This document shows, piece by piece, positions 1 through 5,560 of a stretch of DNA of 32,357 nt. Position numbers and translations under genes: made by a program. The stretch is from Acidimicrobiia bacterium. Lineage in GTDB: Bacteria > Actinomycetota > Acidimicrobiia > Acidimicrobiales > AC-14. How positions within the stretch are numbered: position 1 is the first letter of the stretch; the number at the start of each line of letters is the position of its first letter. The DNA is taken from positions 1 to 32,357 of the forward strand of contig JAHFUP010000062.1 of NCBI GenBank assembly GCA_023265025.1, read 5' to 3'. Under the pieces are notes generated by a model. It saw nothing but the letters and a program-made list of their open reading frames with translations, did not search any database and was not told the DNA's origin.

Positions 1-1
1 C

Positions 2-133
2 GGGGCGGCCACGGCCACCCTGGCCCGCACCGGCGCCGACCTCGACGGCCTGGCCGCCGTGGCCTTCGCCTCCACCGCCCTCGGTGGGGTGTTCCTGGCC
101 CTGGGCCGCCGGCGCAAGCCTGCCGCCATCTAG
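2..133 (+). CDS. C-terminal end of an LAXTG-type sortase-anchored surface protein (partial)
   Basis: Only the last 43 codons are inside the window; the start lies to the left. The visible end has the layout of a sortase substrate: LARTG, then a hydrophobic segment of about 20 residues (GLAAVAFASTALGGVFLALG), then the basic tail RRRKPAAI and a TAG stop. LAXTG is the motif recognised by class E sortases of high-GC actinobacteria, so the protein is probably attached covalently to the cell wall. Two more proteins with LALTG sorting signals follow in this window. Nothing can be said of the exported domain. The sorting signal is clear; the anchoring class is inferred from the Ala at position 2 of the motif. 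Confidence 0.75.
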   Translation, partial: GAATATLARTGADLDGLAAVAFASTALGGVFLALGRRRKPAAI

Positions 134-189
134 GTCTAGGAAACCCAGGGCCTGCTACAGCCTCCTACCAACCAAGAGAAGGAAATGAC

Positions 190-708
190 ATGACGCGTAC
201 CAAAGTGAGGACCACCGTCGGGGTCGCCCTCGCCGGCGTGGCCGCCGTCCTGGGCCTGCTGGCCGGGCCGGCCGGCGCTCAGACCACCTCGGCGACGCCC
301 ACCGTCAGCGGCGGGGCCCGGGCCACCACCGACTCGGTGGCGTCCGGCACCTGCGTGGCCACCCTCGACTCCACCTGCTCGGGCAGCGGCACCGCCATCA
401 ACGACTCCACCAGCTCGGGCAGCGCCGCGGCCCGTGACGGCTCGGTCGCCTCCGGGTGCTCCACCGCCATCACCGATTCCAATGCCTCGGGCGGCTCCAC
501 GGCCACCGGCGGGGCCAACACCTCCGGCGGGGCCTGCCCCACGACCACCACCACCAGGCCCGGCACCGCCACCCCGACCACCCCGACGGCCGCCCGCCTG
601 GCCCTCACCGGCAGCTCCAGCGCCGGCCTGGCCGGCGCTGGCCTGGTCGCCCTGGCCCTGGGTGCGGCCCTGTACCTCCTCGGCTCCCGCCGCCCGCAGG
701 AGTCCTAG
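190..708 (+). CDS. Small LAXTG-anchored surface protein with Ser/Gly/Thr/Cys repeats
   Basis: 172 residues. The N-terminal signal peptide (about residues 1-30) ends near AGAQ. A low-complexity middle (about 35-115) has units of 10-12 residues of the form (A/T)xx(D/N)(S/G)(S/T)xxSG, several carrying one Cys (SGTC, STCSG, SGC, SGGAC). A Thr/Pro stalk follows, then LALTG at residue 137, a hydrophobic helix and the tail SRRPQES. The regular spacing suggests a beta-solenoid-like or extended wall-spanning stalk, possibly cross-linked by disulfides; this is inference. The start has a GAAGGA ribosome site 6 nt upstream. A paralogue lies at 1932-2417, on the other side of the bacterioferritin genes. 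No sortase gene is in the window. I recognise no named family beyond the sorting signal. Confidence 0.85.
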   Translation: MTRTKVRTTVGVALAGVAAVLGLLAGPAGAQTTSATPTVSGGARATTDSVASGTCVATLDSTCSGSGTAINDSTSSGSAAARDGSVASGCSTAITDSNASGGSTATGGANTSGGACPTTTTTRPGTATPTTPTAARLALTGSSSAGLAGAGLVALALGAALYLLGSRRPQES

Positions 709-723
709 ACACCGAGCACAGAT

Positions 724-808
724 ACCCGGTTGCGCCCCTCGGAGGGCGAGCCGGGTCAGCGTCGAGACCACGACGGTCCACGGTCCCTTCTCTCCGTGGG
801 CCGTCGTG
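724..808 (+). terminator. Two tandem hairpins after the LAXTG gene
   Basis: A nested stem (ACCCGG 724-729 with CCGGGT 751-756; CGCCC 733-737 with GGGCG 744-748) is followed by a 15-bp stem with one G:T pair (769-783 with 794-808, loop 784-793). They lie 15-100 bp after the stop codon. There is no clear U-tract, so termination is likely but not certain; an attenuating leader for the iron genes downstream is the alternative. Confidence 0.55.
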
Positions 809-845
809 TCGCGCCCGGCAGGATCCACTTGTCCGGGCCGTGTCT

Positions 846-862
846 TAGGAGTACCTTACAAG
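846..862. promoter_or_regulatory. Possible DtxR/IdeR-type iron box
   Basis: TTAGGAGTACCTTACAA is an imperfect dyad with TTAGG and CCTTA half-sites. It resembles IdeR/DtxR iron boxes (TTAGG...CCTAA) but matches the full 19-bp consensus only partly. It stands out as AT-rich in a GC-rich region upstream of bfd and bfr, which are iron-regulated in many bacteria. The call rests on that context. Confidence 0.35.
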
Positions 863-886
863 TTGTGATCGGCTTTCCAAAGGCTC

Positions 887-922
887 CCGCCCGGACGCCG
901 GCCCGGGCCGGCGTCCGGGCGG
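887..922. repeat. 36-bp perfect palindrome just upstream of a start codon
   Basis: Positions 887-904 and 905-922 are exact reverse complements, almost wholly G+C. As RNA this would fold into a stem of about 16 bp with a 4-nt loop, ending one base before the ribosome site GGAG (924-927) of the gene starting at 934. It could be a terminator, an attenuator or a stem next to the ribosome site. Confidence 0.8.
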
Positions 923-933
923 TGGAGACGGGC

Positions 934-1143
934 ATGCGCCGGGTGAGCTGGGTTCGCATCCTCCTCGACGAGCACGGCGCCCACTGCGAGCTCCTCGGCG
1001 TCGGGCACCGGTTCCCGAGCGTCCGGCCGGTCTCGCTCGACACCGCGCTGGCCCTCGCCGCCAGCGGCGTCCCGACCGTCGTGCGCTCGGCCACCGGCCT
1101 GACGGGCGACGGCACCGTCCACACGCTCCCCGCCACCGGCTAG
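934..1143 (+). CDS. Small conserved-looking protein upstream of bfd
   Basis: 69 residues starting MRRVSWVRILLDEHG. The reading frame is open further upstream, but the ATG at 934 has a GGAG 6 nt before it and the earlier frame would run through the 36-bp palindrome, so this start is chosen. The protein is small, soluble and alpha/beta-looking, with one Cys (DEHGAHCELL) and a repeated SATGLTG-like end; there is no signal peptide or membrane segment. It ends 9 bp before bfd, so it probably shares a transcript with bfd and bfr. I do not recognise the family. Position suggests a link with iron metabolism, but nothing in the sequence proves it. Confidence 0.6.
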   Translation: MRRVSWVRILLDEHGAHCELLGVGHRFPSVRPVSLDTALALAASGVPTVVRSATGLTGDGTVHTLPATG

Positions 1144-1152
1144 CGATCCCCC

Positions 1153-1356
1153 GTGTACGTCTGCCACTGCCGGGCGGTCACCGACCGTCGCATCTGCGAG
1201 GCCATCGAGGCCGGCGCCTGCGATTCGGAGACGGTGAGCCGTAGGTGCGGCGCCGGCGGGGCGTGTGGCGGCTGCCTCCCGGCGGTCCGGGCCCTCCTGG
1301 CCCACTACGGTCTCACCGAGCAGGCCCGAACGACCGCCGATCACGCCGCCGCCTGA
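1153..1356 (+). CDS. bfd: Bacterioferritin-associated ferredoxin (BFD-type [2Fe-2S] protein)
   Basis: 67 residues from a GTG start. It begins MYVCHCRAVTD and carries Cys4, Cys6, Cys38 and Cys41 (CxC then CxxC 31 residues later), the same positions as the four cluster ligands of E. coli Bfd, so it binds a [2Fe-2S] cluster. Bfd docks on bacterioferritin and reduces stored ferric iron for release. Two extra Cys (15, 23) and Cys32 are present. It lies 9 bp after the small gene at 934 and 38 bp before bacterioferritin, the classical bfd-bfr arrangement. The length is normal for the family. A stand-alone BFD-like domain used elsewhere is the only alternative, and the context argues against it. Confidence 0.93.
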   Translation: MYVCHCRAVTDRRICEAIEAGACDSETVSRRCGAGGACGGCLPAVRALLAHYGLTEQARTTADHAAA

Positions 1357-1394
1357 CGGCCGGCGGACCGGCCGTCCCACCCACGGAGTGACGC

Positions 1395-1865
1395 ATGCAA
1401 GGCAATGAGTCGGTCATCGAGTTCCTCAACGACGTGCTGACCGCCGAGCTCACGGCCATCAACCAGTACTTCGTCGACTCGAAGATGATGGCCAACTGGG
1501 GCTACCAGCGGCTGGCCGACAAGGTGAGGGCCGACTCGATCGACGAGATGGGCGACGCCGAGAAGCTGATCGAACGCATCCTCTACCTCGACGGCGTGCC
1601 CAACCTCCAGCGCCTCGGCAGCGTGCGGGTCGGGGAGTCGGTGCCCGAAAAGCTGGCCCTGGCCCTCCAGGTGGAGACCGAGGCCATCGCCCGGCTGAAC
1701 AAGGGGATCGCCCTCTGCGTCGAGGTGGGCGACAACGGCAGCCGCGACGTGGCCGAGACCATCCTGGCCGGCGAGGAGGAGCACGCCGACTGGCTGGAAA
1801 CCCAGTTGGAGCTGATCCGCCAGGTCGGCGAGGCCCACTACCTGGCCCAGCAGATCGGCGGGTAG
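1395..1865 (+). CDS. bfr: Bacterioferritin with an altered ferroxidase ligand (Asp54 for His54)
   Basis: 156 residues, the usual length. It forms the 24-subunit haem-containing iron-storage shell and oxidises Fe(II) at a dinuclear site. The haem ligand Met52 is present (SIDEM). Ferroxidase ligands at the E. coli numbering are Glu18, Glu51, Glu94, Glu127 and His130, all present, but position 54 is Asp: the segment reads EMGDAE where the family has EMxHAE. The codon is GAC, one base from CAC (His). The C-terminus (ETQLELIRQ...YLAQQI) is typical. The ATG has a GGAG 6-10 nt upstream. bfd lies directly upstream. Family identity is certain; the effect of Asp54 on ferroxidase activity is open. Confidence 0.95.
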   Translation: MQGNESVIEFLNDVLTAELTAINQYFVDSKMMANWGYQRLADKVRADSIDEMGDAEKLIERILYLDGVPNLQRLGSVRVGESVPEKLALALQVETEAIARLNKGIALCVEVGDNGSRDVAETILAGEEEHADWLETQLELIRQVGEAHYLAQQIGG

Positions 1866-1879
1866 CGAATGGAGTAGCG

Positions 1880-1924
1880 CCTCCGGGGGTAGGACGTCGG
1901 TGGCTACACCCACCACTCCGGAGG
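1880..1924 (+). promoter_or_regulatory. Hairpin that pairs with the ribosome site of the second LAXTG gene
   Basis: CCTCCGG (1880-1886) is the exact complement of CCGGAGG (1918-1924), which contains the GGAGG ribosome site for the ATG at 1932. An inner stem GGTGG (1899-1903) / CCACC (1910-1914) would stabilise it. The structure could limit translation of the surface protein. Confidence 0.55.
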
Positions 1925-1931
1925 AACGAAG

Positions 1932-2417
1932 ATGACGACCACCCGACGGGCGACCACCGCCCTCGCCTCCCTGCTGGCCGGGACTGCGGCCGCCTTCGCC
2001 CTCCTGGCCGGCCCCGCCGGCGCCCAGACGAGCGGCGGTGCGGTGGCCACCAACGGCTCGGTCGCCTCGGGCACCTGCGTGGCCACGGCTGACTCCACCT
2101 GCTCGGGCAGCGGCCGGGCCTCGGGCGACTCCACCGCCTCGGGCGGGGCCACGGCCGTCAACGGCTCGGTCAGCTCCGGCTGCGCCACTGCGACCAACGA
2201 CTCGACCGCCTCCGGCGCCCCTTGCCCGCCGGCCGTCGCCGTCGTGACGCCCACCACCGTCCGCCCCGCCACGACGACCGCCGGCACTGCCTCGGCCCGC
2301 CTGGCCCTCACCGGGTCGAACAACGGCCCGCTGGCCGCGGCCGGCGCCGTCGCCCTCCTGGCCGGCGGCCTCCTGGTGCGGGCGTCGAAGAAAGACGAGA
2401 CCACCCGGATCGCGTAA
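1932..2417 (+). CDS. Second small LAXTG-anchored repeat surface protein
   Basis: 161 residues and a clear paralogue of 190-708. A signal peptide ends near AGAQ at residue 32. The repeat region (about 33-100) reads as units such as ATNGSVASG, DSTCSGSG, GDSTASGG, VNGSVSSG and NDSTASG with Cys in alternate units. A short Pro/Thr-rich linker follows, then LALTG at residue 124, a hydrophobic helix and the basic tail RASKKDETTRIA. The start has GGAGG 7 nt upstream, inside a potential hairpin. The gene follows bacterioferritin by 66 bp and is closed by the large dyad at 2424-2483. The role is unknown; wall-anchored stalk or coat protein is inference. Confidence 0.85.
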   Translation: MTTTRRATTALASLLAGTAAAFALLAGPAGAQTSGGAVATNGSVASGTCVATADSTCSGSGRASGDSTASGGATAVNGSVSSGCATATNDSTASGAPCPPAVAVVTPTTVRPATTTAGTASARLALTGSNNGPLAAAGAVALLAGGLLVRASKKDETTRIA

Positions 2418-2423
2418 CGCTTC

Positions 2424-2483
2424 GGTGTATTTTCGGTCGTGATTCCCGCCGAATTCGGCGATTTTCACGACCAGAAATGCACC
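2424..2483. repeat. 60-bp AT-richer dyad with a 14-bp perfect core palindrome
   Basis: The arms 2424-2442 and 2465-2483 pair at 16 of 19 positions (two of the three exceptions are G:T), and the core CGCCGAATTCGGCG (2447-2460) is a perfect palindrome with the same centre. The element begins 6 bp after the stop of the LAXTG gene. It may be a terminator, but there is no U-tract. Its size, symmetry and AT-rich arms also fit a dispersed palindromic element. Confidence 0.75.
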
Positions 2484-2517
2484 GGCCGACGGCGACGACA
2501 GCACGCGCACGAGGGGT

Positions 2518-2523
2518 TACGCT
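2518..2523 (+). promoter_or_regulatory. -10 box (TACGCT) of a leaderless lipoprotein transcript
   Basis: TACGCT fits TANNNT and lies exactly 6 nt before the ATC at 2530. The PPK2 gene on the other strand has the same spacing to its ATG. This geometry places the transcription start at or next to the first base of the codon. Confidence 0.5.
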
Positions 2524-2529
2524 CCCGGC

Positions 2530-3090
2530 ATCCGCACTCGTCCATCGCTGCTCCGGGCCGCACTGCTCGCCACCGTCGTTGCCGGCGCCCTGCTCGGAGC
2601 GTGCGGCGACGACCCCGCCGTCCAGACGGCGGGCCAGGCGGGCACGGTGACGACGGGCGCCACCACCCGAGGGCCGGCGTCGCAAGACCTGACCACGACC
2701 GACGGGTACAAGTACCGGATCACCATGCTGGTGGGGGAAGCGTCGCCGACCGGTTCCACCGACTGCGCCGGCACCGCCACCGCCGGCAAGGTGTACTTTC
2801 CGGTCACCCTGACCGTGACCAACGTGGCCACCGACCGGCCCGCCCCCTTCCCGCCGGTGCGGGTCGAGCTGACCGGGGCGGCCGGCACCAAGCCCGGGCA
2901 GGTCATGCTCCGGGACGCGGCCGGCGCGTGCACGTTCAGCCCCCGCCAGCCTTCGATCGCCGCCGGCGCCTCGGCGGTGTTCAGGGGCACCAGCCCGGCC
3001 GTCGATGCGGGCGCCGCCCCGCAGAGCGCCGGCCAGATCGAGGTCAAGGTCTCCGAGACGACCTTCTCGCTGTACACCCGTGTGCCGTGA
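2530..3090 (+). CDS. Lipoprotein of unknown function with a probable ATC start
   Basis: 186 residues if started at ATC 2530. The N-terminus is then (M)RTRPSLLR, a hydrophobic stretch AALLATVVAGALL and the lipobox LLGAC with Cys25, an ideal lipoprotein signal. An in-frame TGA at 2440 and the absence of any ATG/GTG/TTG before GTG 2647 rule out a normal start: beginning at 2647 would delete the whole signal. The mature part (about residues 40-186) looks like a secreted beta-sandwich of the DUF4352 kind (TLTVTNVATDRPAPFP..., AAGASAVFRGT), but I do not assign it firmly. A TANNNT box precedes the ATC by 6 nt, suggesting a leaderless mRNA. The mau-like operon starts 32 bp downstream. Confidence 0.75.
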   Translation: MRTRPSLLRAALLATVVAGALLGACGDDPAVQTAGQAGTVTTGATTRGPASQDLTTTDGYKYRITMLVGEASPTGSTDCAGTATAGKVYFPVTLTVTNVATDRPAPFPPVRVELTGAAGTKPGQVMLRDAAGACTFSPRQPSIAAGASAVFRGTSPAVDAGAAPQSAGQIEVKVSETTFSLYTRVP

Positions 3091-3107
3091 GGCCGGGCCG
3101 ACGGCCA

Positions 3108-3113
3108 TAGACT
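3108..3113 (+). promoter_or_regulatory. Possible -10 box (TAGACT) of the mau-like operon
   Basis: TAGACT lies 9 nt before the ATG at 3123, which would give a 5' leader of only about 2-3 nt. No Shine-Dalgarno is visible before that ATG. Confidence 0.4.
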
Positions 3114-3122
3114 GACCGGCCG

Positions 3123-3650
3123 ATGGCACTCCTGGCGGGCCCCTACCTCGTGACCGCCGCGCTCCTCGCCGCGGGCGGCGCGGCCAAGGTGGTCAAGCCC
3201 GCGCCCACCGCCACGGCCATGACCGAAATGGGCCTGCCCGTGCCGGCCGTCGCGGTGCGGGCCGGCGCCGCGGTCGAACTGGCCATCGCTTCCGGCGCCC
3301 TGGCCGGCGCCGGCCGGCCCGTTGCCCTTCTCGTCGCCCTGTCGTACCTGGGCTTCACCGGCTTCGTCGCCGCCGCCCTGCGGCGGGGCGTACCGCTGTC
3401 GTCCTGCGGCTGCTTCGGCGTGGCGGACACCCCACCGACCGCCGTCCACCTCCTCGTCAACGTGGCCGCCGCCGCGGTCGCCATGGCGGTGGCCCTGGGG
3501 GCCGGCGGCGGCGGCGGCCTGACCGAGATCACCGCCATGGATGGCTCCCTCCTCCTTCGGGGCACCTTCGTCGTCCTCACTGCGGCGTCGGTGTGGTTCG
3601 CCTACGCCGCCCTCACCCTGCTGCCCAAGCTGCAAGGAGCGCCCCGATGA
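3123..3650 (+). CDS. MauE/DoxX-type redox membrane protein
   Basis: 175 residues, four predicted membrane helices (about 4-20, 38-62, 66-86, 108-128) and a C-terminal one near 145-165. The loop PLSSCGCFG with Cys95 and Cys97 is the hallmark of MauE-like proteins, which with MauD are needed for disulfide formation in the methylamine dehydrogenase small subunit. Its stop overlaps the start of the next gene (ATGA), whose product has 24 cysteines, so it probably supplies oxidising equivalents for that protein outside the membrane. It is the first gene of the operon. The family call rests on the CxC loop, topology and neighbours; vitamin-K-epoxide-reductase-like alternatives lack this loop. Confidence 0.85.
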   Translation: MALLAGPYLVTAALLAAGGAAKVVKPAPTATAMTEMGLPVPAVAVRAGAAVELAIASGALAGAGRPVALLVALSYLGFTGFVAAALRRGVPLSSCGCFGVADTPPTAVHLLVNVAAAAVAMAVALGAGGGGGLTEITAMDGSLLLRGTFVVLTAASVWFAYAALTLLPKLQGAPR

Positions 3651-4774
3651 GCAGCCAGTGGCTGGCCGAGAAGAGCGCGGCGGTCCTGGGTGCCCGCACG
3701 TCGCGGCGGGGCTTTCTGGTCCGCAGCGCCCTCGGCGCCTCGGCCCTGGCCGTCACCCCCATGAAGTACCTCCTGCGCCCGGTCACGGCCTACGCGGCGA
3801 TCTGCGGGTGCGCCGGCACCAGCTGCGACTGCGGGTCGAGCTGCTGTGACGGCTACACCGAGTTCTGCTGCGCGGTGAACCCCGACGGCTCCAACGCGTG
3901 CCCGCCGGGCACGTTCGAGGCCGGCTGGTGGCGGGCCGACGGCTCCCGGTTCTGCGACGGCCCCCGCTACTACACCGACTGCAACGCCCGCTGCGGCTCG
4001 GGCGCCTGCTCGTGCAGCTGCGCCGGCGGCGACTGCGACAACCGGCGGGCGTGCTGCAACGTCTTCCGCTACGGCCAGTGCAACACCGACATCTCCTGCT
4101 ATGGCGCCATCGCCTGCCGGGTGGTGACCTGCACGCCGCCGTATGAGCTGTTCAATTGCGATCGCACCGCCCTCTGGGACGACTCCACCGCCAACCACAC
4201 CGCCACCTGCAGGTCGTCGATCGTACCGGCGCCCCGGCCCCCCGAGATCCTCCCTGTCTTCGGCGACCGGATCACCGTCAGCCACAGCGGCAAGGCGCTC
4301 GACGTGGCCGGCGTTTCTATGGCCGACGGCGCCGGCGTCATCGTCTGGCCGCCCAACGACGGCGTCAACCAGCGGTGGTCGATCGAGACCCTGGGCGACG
4401 GCAACGTCCGCTTGGTCGCCGGCCACAGCGGCAAGGTGCTCGACGTGGCCGGCGCGTCCACCGACGACGGGGCGGGCATCGTCCAGTGGCCCTGGAACGG
4501 TGGCCCCAACCAGCGGTGGCGCATGGAGGTTCTGAACGACGGCACCTACAGCTTCACCGCCGGCCACAGCCAGAAGGTGCTCGACGTCGCCGGCCTCAAC
4601 GGGGCCGACGGCGCTCCCGTGATCCAGTGGCCCTGGAACGGTGGCCCCAACCAGCGGTGGCGCCGCGAGGCGGGTGGCAACGCTGTCGCGCCGGCCAGCG
4701 CCGTCGTTCCGGCCGACGCTGTCGCACCGGCCACCCCCCCTCCCACCGTGAAACCCCCGAACCGTCGTGGCTGA
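3647..4774 (+). CDS. Tat-exported methylamine-dehydrogenase-light-chain-like protein fused to a ricin-type lectin
   Basis: 375 residues from the ATG that overlaps the MauE stop; AAGGAG lies 8 nt upstream. Residues 17-50 are a Tat signal (TSRRGFL, then a hydrophobic stretch). Residues 53-188 hold 24 Cys and resemble methylamine dehydrogenase light chain: CPPGT (85-89) followed by Trp94-Trp95, and DISCYGA (148-154) where Paracoccus MauA has IIWCFGA. The second Trp needed for the tryptophan tryptophylquinone cofactor is Ser150 here, so TTQ is unlikely. Residues 205-341 are three ricin-type repeats of about 47 residues, each ending NQRW (242, 289 and 336 are the Gln). A Pro/Ala-rich tail follows. 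I infer a disulfide-rich, carbohydrate-binding exported protein, not an active dehydrogenase. Light-chain homology is from motifs and neighbours only. Confidence 0.75.
   Translation: MSSQWLAEKSAAVLGARTSRRGFLVRSALGASALAVTPMKYLLRPVTAYAAICGCAGTSCDCGSSCCDGYTEFCCAVNPDGSNACPPGTFEAGWWRADGSRFCDGPRYYTDCNARCGSGACSCSCAGGDCDNRRACCNVFRYGQCNTDISCYGAIACRVVTCTPPYELFNCDRTALWDDSTANHTATCRSSIVPAPRPPEILPVFGDRITVSHSGKALDVAGVSMADGAGVIVWPPNDGVNQRWSIETLGDGNVRLVAGHSGKVLDVAGASTDDGAGIVQWPWNGGPNQRWRMEVLNDGTYSFTAGHSQKVLDVAGLNGADGAPVIQWPWNGGPNQRWRREAGGNAVAPASAVVPADAVAPATPPPTVKPPNRRG
4482..4663 (+). repeat. Two identical 41-bp repeats inside the lectin domain
   Basis: Positions 4482-4522 and 4623-4663 are identical over 41 bp, 141 bp (47 codons) apart, covering the IQWPWNGGPNQRW-type segment of the second and third ricin repeats. 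Identity at the DNA level, including third positions, points to recent duplication or gene conversion. Confidence 0.85.
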
Positions 4775-5477
4775 GGTCGTCGCGATCCAGGCCGTCGCCA
4801 TCGTGCTCTTGGGCGTCCTCGTCGTCGGCCTCCTCCGGAGCCACGCCGAGATCCTGCGCAAGCTGCACGAGCTGGGCGCCGGCCTCGACCCCGACGCCAC
4901 GCCGGGGGGCGTGACGACCCGGGTGCCGGCGCCGGTGCGGCGGGGAGAGGCCACCGGCTTCGACGTGGCGGGTATCACTCCCACCGACCAGGCGGCTCGC
5001 ATCGGCGTCGTGGGCGCCCGTCAGAGCACCGTCCTCGCCTTCCTGTCGAGCGGGTGCCTCACCTGCGGCGGCTTCTGGGACACCTTCGCCCGCCCCGACC
5101 GCCTCACCGTCCCCGGCGGGGCCCGCCTGGTCGTCGTGACCAAGGGATCGGAGATCGAGAGCCCGGCCCGCATCCGCGAGCTGGCGCCGCCCGCCTTCCC
5201 GGTCGTGATGTCGACCGAGGCGTGGTTGGAGTACCAGGTGCCGCACACCCCGTACTTCGTCTACGTCGACGGCCCCAGCGGGCGCATCATCGGCGAGGGG
5301 TCAGCCCAGACCTGGGACCAGGTCACCTCGCTGTGGTCCCAGGCCCTGGCCGACGACGCCGACCTGGCCGCCGGCGGCGAGGCCCGGGCGGACCGCGAGC
5401 TGCTCCAGGCCGGCATCCACCCGGGCCACGAGAGCCTGCACCCCCGCCGGCGGCGGTGGAGCCCGGACGACGAGTGA
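4767..5477 (+). CDS. MauD-like membrane-anchored thioredoxin-fold protein
   Basis: 236 residues from GTG 4767, overlapping the previous gene by 8 bp. One N-terminal helix (about 4-24) anchors it, and a thioredoxin fold follows with the redox motif Cys97-Leu-Thr-Cys100 in FLSSGCLTCGGFW. A cis-Pro region is visible at VPHTPYFVYV, and a charged tail of about 50 residues ends it. MauD proteins act with MauE in forming or isomerising the disulfides of the methylamine dehydrogenase small subunit. Here the obvious client is the 24-Cys protein encoded just upstream. The CLTC motif differs from the CPVC-type motif common in MauD, so the redox potential may differ. ResA/TlpA-type is the alternative name. 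Confidence 0.82.
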   Translation: MAEVVAIQAVAIVLLGVLVVGLLRSHAEILRKLHELGAGLDPDATPGGVTTRVPAPVRRGEATGFDVAGITPTDQAARIGVVGARQSTVLAFLSSGCLTCGGFWDTFARPDRLTVPGGARLVVVTKGSEIESPARIRELAPPAFPVVMSTEAWLEYQVPHTPYFVYVDGPSGRIIGEGSAQTWDQVTSLWSQALADDADLAAGGEARADRELLQAGIHPGHESLHPRRRRWSPDDE

Positions 5478-5551
5478 CGGCCTCGTTCGTTCTGGCGGCC
5501 GGCATGTGCGTGGCCGCGGTCGCCGCCGTCCGCTCGACCTGGTCACCCTGA
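5474..5551 (+). CDS. Possible 25-residue hydrophobic peptide
   Basis: A GTG overlaps the stop of the MauD-like gene (GTGA) and opens a 25-codon frame: TASFVLAAGMCVAAVAAV, then RSTWSP and TGA. It is mostly hydrophobic with one Cys and would form a single short membrane helix. It fits the operon's overlap style and fills the gap before 5561, but it has no independent ribosome site and is short enough to be chance. Confidence 0.3.
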   Translation: MTASFVLAAGMCVAAVAAVRSTWSP

Positions 5552-5560
5552 GGCGAGTCG

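Noticed and set aside
2439-3110. A 223-codon plus-strand frame over the lipoprotein gene
   Set aside because: It is Arg/His-rich and lacks any signal; the other frame gives a lipobox and a regular beta-sandwich-like protein.
3647-4774. A functional methylamine dehydrogenase small subunit
   Set aside because: The second TTQ Trp is replaced, a lectin domain is fused, and no large subunit or amicyanin gene is present in the window.
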